Of a DNA stretch of 64,000 nt, positions 35,080 through 43,772 are shown one piece after another. Every line of letters starts with the position of its first letter. Position 1 is the first letter of the stretch. This DNA comes from Myxococcales bacterium (GTDB taxonomy: Bacteria; Myxococcota_A; Polyangia; Haliangiales; Haliangiaceae). The position numbers and the translations under genes are program-made. The stretch spans positions 1 to 64,000 of the forward strand of contig JADJJK010000042.1 of assembly GCA_016706545.1 (NCBI GenBank), in the 5' to 3' direction. The notes beneath the pieces were generated by a model. The model was not told the DNA's origin. It did not search any database and saw only the letters and a list, made by a program, of their open reading frames with translations.

Positions 35080-35346
35080 TCAGACGCCCTCGGCTCGGTC
35101 GCACAGGTAGGTGTGCAGGGTCTGGCGCGTGGAGACCCAGAGCGAGATCGCGCCGTCTGGGTCATCGCGGGTGTGCTCGGCGATCGAGCGCAGATCTTTC
35201 TGCAGCGGCTTGGCCACGTGAGTGGTCAGCCGCGTGGCGACGTCGCCCAGCGTTCCCAGATCGCCGTGCGCCAGCGCCCAATCCGCGCCGCGTAGCAGGT
35301 CCGAGATCAACTGAAGCTGCTCCATGGACATCAGCGACTGCACCAT
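35080..35346 (-). CDS. small hypothetical protein
   Basis: An 88-residue protein starting MVQSLMSMEQLQLISDLL. The ATG at 35346 has a strong ribosome binding site (GGGAGGG, 5 bases before), and this decides the start. It is predicted helical (GADWALAHGDLGTLGDVATR, TTHVAKPLQKDLRSIAEHTR) and ends in an amphipathic segment with one Cys (LHTYLCDRAEGV). Balanced composition, unlike the Arg-rich shadow ORFs nearby, supports it as real. No family recognised. Confidence 0.55.
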   Translation of the reverse strand: MVQSLMSMEQLQLISDLLRGADWALAHGDLGTLGDVATRLTTHVAKPLQKDLRSIAEHTRDDPDGAISLWVSTRQTLHTYLCDRAEGV

Positions 35347-35611
35347 ACGGCCCTCCCTTGAACGACGCTTTCGACCGTCTCGGCATTGCATTCAGCGCGC
35401 CAGGGACACTTCGTTGACTCCATGAACCGCTGCCAGGTGTCAGCCATCGCAAGTCGCGGCGGACCTGACAGGATGCCGCCAGGTGGAGCTCCCCGACCGC
35501 GCCACCGCTGCCAAGGTTGACGGTGCTCGGAGCGGTCGATGCCACGGGGGACCTGTGGCGGTCGTCACGCGACGGGCGGTGAGTTGACAGCGCCGAGAAT
35601 TCACGCTGTCA

Positions 35612-37042
35612 TTGGAACCCATGGGGACCTTTGGGCGTGCGCTAGCGCTGGGATCATTTCTTGGGTTTGGACTCTGGGCTTTGGCGAAAGAGAGCCAGGC
35701 GGACGCACCGGCGGCCCCCGCGCCAGCTCCGCCGACCGCGCCAGCTCCGGGCGCGGCCTCCCCTCCACCCCGCGGGCCGGCGCCGGCGCGACCATCGCAT
35801 GCGGTGGTCTCGCCGGCCGCGCTCGAGGCCATGCGGGTCAGCGGCAACAAGCTCATCGTCCCTGACGACGTGGAAAAAGTGGACCTTGCGCGGAGCGGCA
35901 AGTCCAAGCTGGTGACCACGTACAAGCTCTGCGTCGATCCCAAGGGGGTGCCCAGCGCTGTGGTGATGCTCAAGGGCAGCGGCCTGCCGGGCTACGACGC
36001 CAAGATTCAGGCGGAGATGAGGCAGTGGAGGTACCGGCCCTACACTGTCAACGGCCAGGCCATGCCGGTCTGCACCTCGGTCACCTTCATTTATCAGCAG
36101 CGAAACGGATCTCCGCCGCCCAACGAATCCGCGCGGGCTGCCTGGTTCCAAGGACCACAGGCCATCTTCAGCGGCCGCCAGCTCCGGAGCCGAGCTGGGG
36201 TGGTGCTTCCCGTTGCCGACGCGACCCTGGCCATGGCGCCAGTGGCCCCCGCTGGTCAGCTTCCGGACGGCACGCCGCTGTCGACTCTTCGCTTCTTGTC
36301 CCTGGATCAGCGGTACGCCGTGGAGCTCTTGGTGACTCCAGATTCGCTGGCCCCGGTGGCCCAGGCGCCGGTCGCGCTGTCCGACTCCGCTCGCCCCGCC
36401 AACGAAGTGACCAGCTCCTCCACGCCAGGATGCCGCCTGCGACGTGGCGCGCCGGTCCAGGTCTCGCAGCCCCAGGGAGAGGGGAACTGGTGGCATGTGA
36501 CGACGCTCGCCGGAGCAAGTCGCGTGAGTCGCGTCTCCGGCTGGGTGTGGGCCGCCTACATTGGCAAGGCTTTCGCCGGAGAGGAAGACCCCACCCCCAA
36601 AGGGGACTGGGTCGCGCTGCCGAAAGGCACCGCGCTCCGCGACGCCCCCGGAGGCCGCCCGCTGCCCGCGGCTGCCGGTGCCACGCTGCCTGTCCATGCG
36701 CTGGCGATCAAGCGCAAGGACGGCCACGCGCTGGTGATGGTGGAGGAGTTCTCGTGGCGGTGTCTTGGCTGGGTGCCCGAGACCGGGCTCGCCCCGGGCA
36801 CAGCACAGGCTCCCCCCACGCTGGCCATCCGCACGCCCAGGCCCCAGGACCGCACGCAGCACCGCCCGCTGCTGGCGGTGCCGCTGTCGACCCGGCTCCT
36901 CGACGCTCCCAAGGGCGCGACCGTCGGCATGGTCCTGGAGGCACATCAAGCACAGGTCCTCGCGGTCCAGAACGGCCACAGCCAGCTTGCGATCGAGACC
37001 GCGCTCGGCGTCCTCCACCTCTGGGTGGCGCGCGCGCCGTAG
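35612..37042 (+). CDS. secreted/anchored protein with TonB C-terminal-like domain and SH3-like segments
   Basis: A 476-residue intact protein. The N-terminus MGTFGRALALGSFLGFGLWA is a signal or membrane anchor, followed by a Pro/Ala linker (residues ~30-65). Residues ~85-165 (TTYKLCVDPKGVPSAVVMLK, GYDAKIQAEMRQWRYRPYTV, PVCTSVTFIYQQ) match the energy-transducer TonB C-terminal domain ('G-x-V...ALK-x-W-x-Y-x-P'). The second half has three SH3b-like stretches (RRGAPVQVSQPQGEGNWWHV, VALPKGTALRDAPGG, RLLDAPKGATVGMVLE). No ExbB/ExbD is adjacent. Such TonB-like proteins are abundant in myxobacteria with undefined roles. ATG 35621 is an alternative start. Confidence 0.7.
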   Translation: MEPMGTFGRALALGSFLGFGLWALAKESQADAPAAPAPAPPTAPAPGAASPPPRGPAPARPSHAVVSPAALEAMRVSGNKLIVPDDVEKVDLARSGKSKLVTTYKLCVDPKGVPSAVVMLKGSGLPGYDAKIQAEMRQWRYRPYTVNGQAMPVCTSVTFIYQQRNGSPPPNESARAAWFQGPQAIFSGRQLRSRAGVVLPVADATLAMAPVAPAGQLPDGTPLSTLRFLSLDQRYAVELLVTPDSLAPVAQAPVALSDSARPANEVTSSSTPGCRLRRGAPVQVSQPQGEGNWWHVTTLAGASRVSRVSGWVWAAYIGKAFAGEEDPTPKGDWVALPKGTALRDAPGGRPLPAAAGATLPVHALAIKRKDGHALVMVEEFSWRCLGWVPETGLAPGTAQAPPTLAIRTPRPQDRTQHRPLLAVPLSTRLLDAPKGATVGMVLEAHQAQVLAVQNGHSQLAIETALGVLHLWVARAP

Positions 37043-37251
37043 CCCCGCCGGGGCGCAGGCCTGGCCGCGTCATGGCCGGCCAGGGATCAGGCGCCGCGCC
37101 GATTGCTCAACAAAAACACGGGCGCTCGCGTGGTTTGGGGAGCCTGCCGCCGCCTTTGAAGACGGCATCGAAGCCCCGTCGAGGACCTCCGTCGTACCCC
37201 GTCGAGGACGCGGCGTTGTGCCCTGCGCGAAAGCGGTGGTATCATCGCGAC

Positions 37252-38604
37252 ATGAGTAGGATCGCCTATGTATTGCCGCTCGCCTCTCTGGTGACCGCTG
37301 GTCTCTTCTCCGGTTGTGGATCCGTCAACACCGGACCGGATGCGTCCACCACGGATGCAGATATCAGCGGCGCCGCGACCGTCGAGACCGAGGCCGCGCT
37401 CTTTGGCGGCTCCATCGGCACCAACGTCGGCAACATCGACATCATCTCGATGCTGCCCAACAACACCGTGCTCGAGACGGTCAAGACGGACGCTGCCGGC
37501 AACGCCTCCATCAAGGTGTATCCGGGCGGCTCGGTCACCGCCGTGTACAAGCACACGGTCGACATGGGCGCGGACCTCATCACCTACGTCGGGGTCAAGC
37601 CCGGCGACACGCTGGTCTTTGGCAGCCGTAACTTCTCGCTCGCCGGGCAGACTGGCACAAACCTCGGCTCCCAGACGTACTCCTGGCCGGTGCAAGCCGG
37701 GGTCGCGAACCACTGCATCTTCACGTCCTGTGGCGGCTCATGCAATGGAGTGAACGCCTCCACGACGCTCTTGGAGTCCTCCACCTGCCACCGCGAGCCG
37801 ATGGACATCCTCTACGTCGGCTTGAACCCCAGCGGCCTCATCTCTCACTACAACCTGCGGTCCAACGTGGCCTTCACCAACGGGCAGAACGTGGCCATTG
37901 GCGGCTGGGCGGTGGCTCCCAACGCCACCCTCACCGTCAGCGGCGTCCCGCCAGAGGTCGCCACCGTCAGCGGCAACTGGACCTCGGTGGTCGATGCCGC
38001 AGTCGACAATAGCATCTTTACTCTCTTTGCTCAGAGCTACAACGGCGCCCCCACCGGCGGCGCCTTCAGCTCGACCTTCGCCTTCCACAGCACCGGCGAC
38101 CGCACCATGGGACGGGTGTTCCTGACCCGGCCGAACTTCCAGGCGATCCAGATCGTCGACCAGTTCAACGCCAACACCCTGACCCAGACCGTCGCGGCGC
38201 CGGCGTTGACCCCCTGGCTGCAGGGCGCGGTGGCCGTGAGCGCCGCGCTGCGCACCGCCTCCTGGTTTCTGATCTCGGACGCCAACTCGGTCTCGGACGG
38301 CCTCGTCTTGCGCCTGACGTGGAACCACGTGGTCTCGGCCATGAACAACGCGCACCAGTGGCACATCATCATGCCGCCTGGCCAGACCTCGATCGCCCTG
38401 CCCAAGCTGCCCGCGGCCTTCAACGACAACCTGCCGGCGTCGCAAGACTTCATCAACGGCCAGGTCCGCGTGTTCGACATCTCCACGGTCAACGGATATG
38501 ACGCCGTGCGCACCACCGTGCCTTCGCGCAACATCATGTGCGTGGACTGCGCCCTGCGCGCCGGCGACTTCCAGCGCGTCGTGTCCTCGGGCGCGGTGCA
38601 GTAG
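37252..38604 (+). CDS. secreted lipoprotein of unknown function
   Basis: A 450-residue intact protein. The signal MSRIAYVLPLASLVTAGLFS is followed by GCG (lipobox SGC). The mature chain is beta-rich with many Thr/Asn (TVETEAALFGGSIGTNVGNI, DAAGNASIKVYPGGSVTAVY, TFAFHSTGDRTMGRVFLTRP) and four Cys in two pairs (CIFTSCGGSC, MCVDC near the C-terminus). It looks like a surface or adhesin-type protein, but no named domain is evident. Upstream, 37043-37251 has no supported gene. Confidence 0.65.
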   Translation: MSRIAYVLPLASLVTAGLFSGCGSVNTGPDASTTDADISGAATVETEAALFGGSIGTNVGNIDIISMLPNNTVLETVKTDAAGNASIKVYPGGSVTAVYKHTVDMGADLITYVGVKPGDTLVFGSRNFSLAGQTGTNLGSQTYSWPVQAGVANHCIFTSCGGSCNGVNASTTLLESSTCHREPMDILYVGLNPSGLISHYNLRSNVAFTNGQNVAIGGWAVAPNATLTVSGVPPEVATVSGNWTSVVDAAVDNSIFTLFAQSYNGAPTGGAFSSTFAFHSTGDRTMGRVFLTRPNFQAIQIVDQFNANTLTQTVAAPALTPWLQGAVAVSAALRTASWFLISDANSVSDGLVLRLTWNHVVSAMNNAHQWHIIMPPGQTSIALPKLPAAFNDNLPASQDFINGQVRVFDISTVNGYDAVRTTVPSRNIMCVDCALRAGDFQRVVSSGAVQ

Positions 38605-38705
38605 CCACCAGCGCAGCTCGCCGGACCTCCGGCGTAGACGTCGCCCAACCGCCGCCCCGTCCCCGACGGCTGGCCTCATCAGACCCGGCTGCTATGCAAG
38701 GGGCC

Positions 38706-40040
38706 ATGCGGCTGCTCCACACCTCGGACTGGCACCTCGGGCACGTGCTGCACGGGATGTCACGCGAGCGCGAGCACCGCGAGTTTCTGCGCTGGCTCCT
38801 GGCCACGCTGGCGCAAGAGCAGATCGACGTGCTGCTCATCACAGGCGATATCTTCGACAGCGCCACCCCGCCGGCGGTGGCGGAGACCGCGTGGTTCGAT
38901 CTGCTGGCCGAGGCCCGGCGGATACGGCCTTGCATGGACATCATCGCCATCGCCGGCAACCATGACTCGCCGTCGCGCCTGACCGCGCCGTCCGCCATCT
39001 TGCGGCGGCTCGGGGTCCACGTCGTGGGGCAGCTGCCGCGGCTGCCGCGCGCGGACGGCGGCGCCATCGACCCCGACCGGGTGCTCATCCCGGTGGCCAA
39101 TGGACGAGGGTTGGTGGCGGCGGTGCCGTTTCTTCGACCGCTCGACCTGGGCCCCGCCAGCGACGACGCGGATGGCCCGGCCGCCGTCTACCGCGAGGTC
39201 GCGGCGCTGGCGCGCGCGCGGCTGTCGGGCGAGCAGGCCTTCATCGTCACCGGCCACCTCTACACCGCCGGCGCAGATCCTTCGTGGCTCAGCGAGCGAC
39301 GCATCGCCATCGGCGGGCAAGAGGCGCTGGCGCCCGGCCTGTTTCCCGAGGACGCGAGCTACGTCGCGCTGGGGCACCTGCACCGCGCCCAGCGCGTGTT
39401 GGCCGATCACGTTCGCTACGCCGGGGCCCCCATCCCGCTGGCGGTCACCGAGGCGAACTACCGCCACCAGGTGGTGGTCGTCGAGTTCGAAGGCCGCGCC
39501 GTGAAGCAGCTCCGGACGCTCGACATCCCGCGCGCCACCGAGATCCTGCGCGTGCCCCGGCAGGGCGCCGCGCCGCTGACCGAGCTCCTCGCGCTGCTGG
39601 CGGAGCTGCCGGCGCTGGGCGAGCGCGGCGAGGCCGATCCGACGCGGCCGTTCCTGGAGGCGGTGGTGGCGCTCTTGCGCCCCGAGCCGCGGCTGCGCGC
39701 CAGCGTGGAGGCCGCGCTCGAGGGCAAGCTGCCGCGCCTCATCAAGCTCACGGTGGAGCACACCGGCGACGGCGCGAGCCTGGGCGACCACCGCCGCGGC
39801 CGTCAGCTCGCCGAGCTCGCGCCCACCGAGGTGTTCGAGAGCTGCTGGAACCGGCGCTACGGCGACGCGCCAAGCCAGGCGATCCGCGGCGCCTTCCTGC
39901 GCCTCTTGACGGAGGTGCAAGGCGTGCAAGGCGTGCAAGGCGTGCAAGGCGTGCAAGGCGTGCAAGGCGTGCAAGAACCCCGGCTCGCCCAGACCGAGCG
40001 CCCGGCCCACGCCGAGCGCCCAGAGCCCCCGCGATCATGA
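38706..40040 (+). CDS. sbcD: exonuclease subunit SbcD
   Basis: Mre11-type nuclease of the SbcCD complex, which cleaves hairpins and processes DNA ends. The phosphoesterase motifs are all present: LLHTSDWHLGH, LLITGDIFDSA, IAIAGNHDSP, FIVTGHLYTAG and VALGHLHRAQ. The capping region and C-terminal domain (RLIKLTVEHTGDGASL, FESCWNRRYG) are normal. The tail is unusual: six tandem Val-Gln-Gly units encoded by GTGCAAGGC repeats, then a Glu/Pro/Arg-rich end. ATG 38706 begins exactly at MRLLHTSDWH. The stop overlaps the sbcC start (ATGA), so the two are coupled. Confidence 0.93.
   Translation: MRLLHTSDWHLGHVLHGMSREREHREFLRWLLATLAQEQIDVLLITGDIFDSATPPAVAETAWFDLLAEARRIRPCMDIIAIAGNHDSPSRLTAPSAILRRLGVHVVGQLPRLPRADGGAIDPDRVLIPVANGRGLVAAVPFLRPLDLGPASDDADGPAAVYREVAALARARLSGEQAFIVTGHLYTAGADPSWLSERRIAIGGQEALAPGLFPEDASYVALGHLHRAQRVLADHVRYAGAPIPLAVTEANYRHQVVVVEFEGRAVKQLRTLDIPRATEILRVPRQGAAPLTELLALLAELPALGERGEADPTRPFLEAVVALLRPEPRLRASVEAALEGKLPRLIKLTVEHTGDGASLGDHRRGRQLAELAPTEVFESCWNRRYGDAPSQAIRGAFLRLLTEVQGVQGVQGVQGVQGVQGVQEPRLAQTERPAHAERPEPPRS
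39915..39974. repeat. 9-bp tandem repeat inside the sbcD C-terminus
   Basis: GTGCAAGGC is repeated six times plus a partial unit, in frame, giving (VQG)6-VQ just before the sbcD stop. The nine-base unit keeps the frame, so copy number can vary without breaking the gene. Confidence 0.95.
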
Positions 40041-43000
40041 AGGTCCTCGCCATCCGCGGCGCCAACCTGGCCAGCCTGGCGCGCGAGTTCGAGGTGGACC
40101 TCGCGCACGGCGCGCTGGGCGCCAGCGGCCTGTTCGCCATCATCGGCAACACCGGCTCTGGCAAGAGCACGCTGCTCGACGCCATGTGCGTGGCGCTGTT
40201 TGACCGCACGCCGCGCATCGGCGATCGCCAGCGCACCGCCGTGCTCATCGGCCGCGGCGCCGATGACTCCAGCAAGGTCGGCGCGCATGACGTGCGCGCC
40301 CTGCTGCGCCGCGGCGCTGGCCGGGGCTTCGCCGAGGTGGACTTCCAGGGCGACGACGGCAAGAGCTACCGCGCGCGCTGGGAGGTGCATCGCGCGCGCG
40401 ACAAGGCCGACGGCGCGCTGCAGGCCCAGGAGATGTCGCTGCTGGCGCTGGAGGCGGGCGAGCGGCTCGGCGGCACCAAGACGGAGACCCTGGCCGCCAT
40501 CGAGGAGCGGCTCGGCCTGTCCTTCGATCAGTTCCGGCGCTCCGCGCTCCTGGCCCAGGGCGACTTCGCGGCGTTTCTGCGCGCAGACGCCAAGGACCGC
40601 AGCGAGCTGCTCGAGCGCATGACGGGCACCGAGATCTACTCGCAGCTCTCCATCGCCGCGCACCGCCGCGGGCAAGCGGCAGAGGCGCGCATCAAAGACA
40701 TGGGGCTCGGCCTGGCCGCCATCGAGATCTTGCCGCAGGCCGAGCGCGACACCTTGCAAGCCGAGCTGGGGCAGGTCCAGGCGGCACACGAGCAGGCCAA
40801 GGCCGCGCTCGCCGCCGCCGAGCGGGCGCTCGACTGGCACCAGCAGCGCGCCCAGCGCAGGCGCGAGCTGCGCCAGGCGCAGCAGGAGCTGGTGGGCGTG
40901 GTCGAGCAGGAGCGGCTGGCCAGCGCGCTGCGCCAGGAGCACGAGCTGCGGCGCCGCGCCGAGGGGCTGCGCCCGGCCTGGCAAGCCGCGCAGCGCACGC
41001 TGCGGCAGGTCAGCGAGCGCGCCGAGAACGTGCGGGCCACGCGCGCCGCCGCGGAGGACGCCGCCGCCGCCGCCCACGGCGCGCAGCAGGCGCTGCGCCG
41101 GCTCGACGAGCTGCTGGGCCCCGTGCGCGCGCTGCGCCAGGCGCTGCGCCTGCCCGCGCCAGGGCCGGCCGTGGGCTCCGCCGCCGCGGAGCCCACCATC
41201 GAGCACCTCGCCGTCCGGCTGAGCGAGCCCATGACCTGGCTCGACGCCCGCCAGCACCTGCACGGGCTGGCCGCGGCGTGGCCGGAGATCTTGGCCATGG
41301 AGGAGCGCGAGGCCCAGCTCCGGCAAGCCGCCGCGGCGCTCGAGCGCACCGCCCTGCGATTGACCGAAGAGGCCGAGCGCCTGGCGGCGCGCCGCGCCCT
41401 CCTGGAGCAAGACCGGCAGCGCGCTCGCCACGCCCATGATGAAGCCAAGCGCCGCGCCGCCATCGCCGGCGGTCCCGCTGGCGCCGGCGACAAGCAGGGC
41501 ACCTCGCTGGACCAGGCGGCGCGCGCGGTCGAAGCGGCGCAGCGTGGCCTGGAGCAGGCCGAGCTCTTGGGCCAGGTGCTGACGGCAGCGCGCGCCGCCG
41601 CAACGGCGACCAGCGAGCTGGCGCAACGCCAGCAGGCGGCGCACGCCGCCATCGCCGCTGCGCAGGACACGCTGGCCGCGCTCGACGTGCAGGACCAGCG
41701 CGAGCTCGGCGCGCTGACCCAGGCGGAGGCCGCGCTCGCCCGCCTGACCACCGCGGCGAGCCTGGCCCACGCCCGCGCCGGCCTGGTCAGCGGAGATCCA
41801 TGCCCGCTGTGCGGCGCGCTGGAGCATCCGTGGGCAGGCCGCGGCGCGTTCGACGAGCTCATCGTCGAGCAAGAGGCCGCGGTGAGCGAGCTGCGCCAGC
41901 GCGGCGCCAGCGCCGCCACCGCGCGCGCCCAGGCCCAGGCCCAGATCGGCTCGCACCAGGCCGCGCTGCACACCATCGCCGCGGAGCGCGCCGCCGCCGA
42001 CGAGGCGCAGCGGACCGCCGCGCAGAGCTGGGGCGCCGCGCTCCTGCAGCTCGGCGAGCTGGCCCTGGTCACCGAGCCCTCCACCGCCGCGGCCGAGACG
42101 CTGGTCAAGGACCACCTGGCACGCGCGCGCCGCACGCTGGAGAGGGCGCGGGATGAACGGCGCAAGGTGGACGCCCTGGCCAAGGCCACCGCGGAGGCGC
42201 AGGCGCTGATCTTGACCAAGCGCCATGACCTCGAGTACGTCGAGCACAACCTGGCCGAGCTGGACAAGGAGCGCCAGGCGCTCGAAGACAAGCGCACCGA
42301 GGCCGCGCGCGCCGCCGCCGAGCAGCGCGCCGCTCGCGCCGAGCTGCTGGTGACCCTGGCCGCGCGCCTCGAGCCCTTCGGCGTGAGCCGGCAAGAGGCC
42401 GACACGGAGCTTGGCCGCGTGCTCGAAGATCTGCGCCTCACCGTGAGCACCTGGCAGCGCCACGCTGGCAAGCTCGCCGAGCTGGAGGCGGCGCTGGCGC
42501 GGCACCAGGAGCGCAGCAGCGCGCTCGCGGCCACCGCGCAGACAAAGCTGGCGGTGGCGCACACGAGCCTCGCCACCTACGAGGACCAGCACCGCAGCGC
42601 AGAGAAGGAGGCCCGCGCCGCCGCCGAGGAGCTGACGGCGGCCTGCCAGGCCACCGGCCTCGACGTCGAGCAGCTCGCCGCGCTGATGACCGCCTCGGCG
42701 CAGCGCGTGCATGAGCTGGGTGAGCTGCTCGCCGAGGTGGCGCGCCGCGGAGACCGCGTGCGCTCGGTGGTCGAAGAGCGCACGCGCGCGCTGGCCGAGC
42801 ACGAGCGCAGCGCGCCAGAGCTGGTGCGCGCGCTGGCGGAGAGCCTCGGCGCCGACGCTGGCCTTGGCCCCGACGCCGACCTGAGCACCAACGCTGGCCT
42901 TGGCCCCGACGCCGACCTGAGCACCAACGCTGGCCTTGGCCCCGACGCCGACCTGGACGCCGACGCCGACCTCGGCGCTCAGCGGTTTCAGCAGCTCCTG

Positions 43001-43639
43001 CTCGAGGCCCACGCGCAGGTGCGGACCAAGGAAGAGCGCCTCCTGGCGGTGCGCGAGCGGCTCTCCCGCGACGACAGCGACCGCAAGCGGCGCGACACCA
43101 TGGCGCTCCAGGTCACCGCCGCGGAGCGCGCCGCCGAGGTGGACCGCGCGCTGGCCGCGGCCATCGGCTCGCATGATGGCAAGCTCCTGCGCACGTTCGC
43201 CCAGAGCCTCACCCTGGACACCCTGCTGGAGCTGGCCAACCATCACCTCGACGAGCTAGCGCCGCGCTATCAGCTCGAGCGCGTGCCGCGGCACGACCTG
43301 GAGCTGCAGGTCATCGACCGCGACATGGGCGAGGAGGTGCGCGCCGTGCAGAGCCTGTCTGGCGGCGAGAGCTTCCTGGTCTCGCTCGGGCTCGCGCTCG
43401 CCCTCTCGTCGCTGGCCGCCGGCAGCGTTCGCGTGCGCACCCTGCTCATCGACGAGGGCTTCGGCACGCTCGACCCCGCCACCCTCGACAGCGCCCTGGC
43501 CGTCCTCGACGCCTTGCAGGCCACCGGGCGCCAGGTCGGGATCATCTCGCACATCCCCGGCCTCGTCGAGCGCGTGTCGGCGCACGTCAAGGTCGTCCAG
43601 CGCGGCAGCGGCCGCAGCGAGGTCGTCGTCGCCGGGTGA
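40037..43639 (+). CDS. sbcC: exonuclease subunit SbcC (Rad50-like ATPase)
   Basis: A 1200-residue intact SMC-like ATPase. Walker A is IIGNTGSGKSTLLDAMCVAL near the N-terminus, with FDRTPRIGDR following. Long coiled coils rich in Ala/Glu/Gln flank a zinc hook CPLC at residues 589-592 (GDPCPLCGALEHPW). The C-terminal head has SLSGGESFLVSLGLALALSS (signature) and TLLIDEGFGTLDP (Walker B/D-loop). An insert of about three AGLGPDADLSTN repeats lies at residue ~941. The coiled coil dimerises through the hook and tethers DNA ends while SbcD cuts. This open 3.6 kb contrasts with the frameshift-ridden regions elsewhere. Confidence 0.95.
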   Translation: MKVLAIRGANLASLAREFEVDLAHGALGASGLFAIIGNTGSGKSTLLDAMCVALFDRTPRIGDRQRTAVLIGRGADDSSKVGAHDVRALLRRGAGRGFAEVDFQGDDGKSYRARWEVHRARDKADGALQAQEMSLLALEAGERLGGTKTETLAAIEERLGLSFDQFRRSALLAQGDFAAFLRADAKDRSELLERMTGTEIYSQLSIAAHRRGQAAEARIKDMGLGLAAIEILPQAERDTLQAELGQVQAAHEQAKAALAAAERALDWHQQRAQRRRELRQAQQELVGVVEQERLASALRQEHELRRRAEGLRPAWQAAQRTLRQVSERAENVRATRAAAEDAAAAAHGAQQALRRLDELLGPVRALRQALRLPAPGPAVGSAAAEPTIEHLAVRLSEPMTWLDARQHLHGLAAAWPEILAMEEREAQLRQAAAALERTALRLTEEAERLAARRALLEQDRQRARHAHDEAKRRAAIAGGPAGAGDKQGTSLDQAARAVEAAQRGLEQAELLGQVLTAARAAATATSELAQRQQAAHAAIAAAQDTLAALDVQDQRELGALTQAEAALARLTTAASLAHARAGLVSGDPCPLCGALEHPWAGRGAFDELIVEQEAAVSELRQRGASAATARAQAQAQIGSHQAALHTIAAERAAADEAQRTAAQSWGAALLQLGELALVTEPSTAAAETLVKDHLARARRTLERARDERRKVDALAKATAEAQALILTKRHDLEYVEHNLAELDKERQALEDKRTEAARAAAEQRAARAELLVTLAARLEPFGVSRQEADTELGRVLEDLRLTVSTWQRHAGKLAELEAALARHQERSSALAATAQTKLAVAHTSLATYEDQHRSAEKEARAAAEELTAACQATGLDVEQLAALMTASAQRVHELGELLAEVARRGDRVRSVVEERTRALAEHERSAPELVRALAESLGADAGLGPDADLSTNAGLGPDADLSTNAGLGPDADLDADADLGAQRFQQLLLEAHAQVRTKEERLLAVRERLSRDDSDRKRRDTMALQVTAAERAAEVDRALAAAIGSHDGKLLRTFAQSLTLDTLLELANHHLDELAPRYQLERVPRHDLELQVIDRDMGEEVRAVQSLSGGESFLVSLGLALALSSLAAGSVRVRTLLIDEGFGTLDPATLDSALAVLDALQATGRQVGIISHIPGLVERVSAHVKVVQRGSGRSEVVVAG
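42857..42970. repeat. 36-bp tandem repeat in the sbcC coiled coil
   Basis: Two exact copies plus a partial third of a 36-bp unit encoding AGLGPDADLSTN, followed by a short DAD run. It is in frame. Gly, Pro and Asn make this a flexible linker, so it interrupts the returning coiled-coil arm. Confidence 0.95.
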
Positions 43640-43716
43640 GCGCACCGAGCGCACCGAGCGCACCGAGCGCGCCGAGCGCGCCGAGCGCGCCGAGCGCGCC
43701 GAGCGCGCCGAGCGCC
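43637..43716. repeat. 9-bp tandem repeat spanning the sbcC stop codon
   Basis: About 8.8 units of GAGCGCACC, changing to GAGCGCGCC after the third, begin inside the TGA stop (T-GAGCGCACC). It fills most of the gap before the glycosyltransferase gene. Confidence 0.95.
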
Positions 43717-43772
43717 AAGCACGGCCTGCACGATGTGGAGCGCGCCCGTTGGGTCCGCCGCGGATTTCGGAT

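Noticed and set aside
39857..43246. 1129-residue minus-strand ORF opposite sbcC
   Set aside because: Long antisense frames are common opposite GC-rich coiled-coil genes; composition is Gly/Arg/Leu-rich and SbcC has all catalytic motifs.
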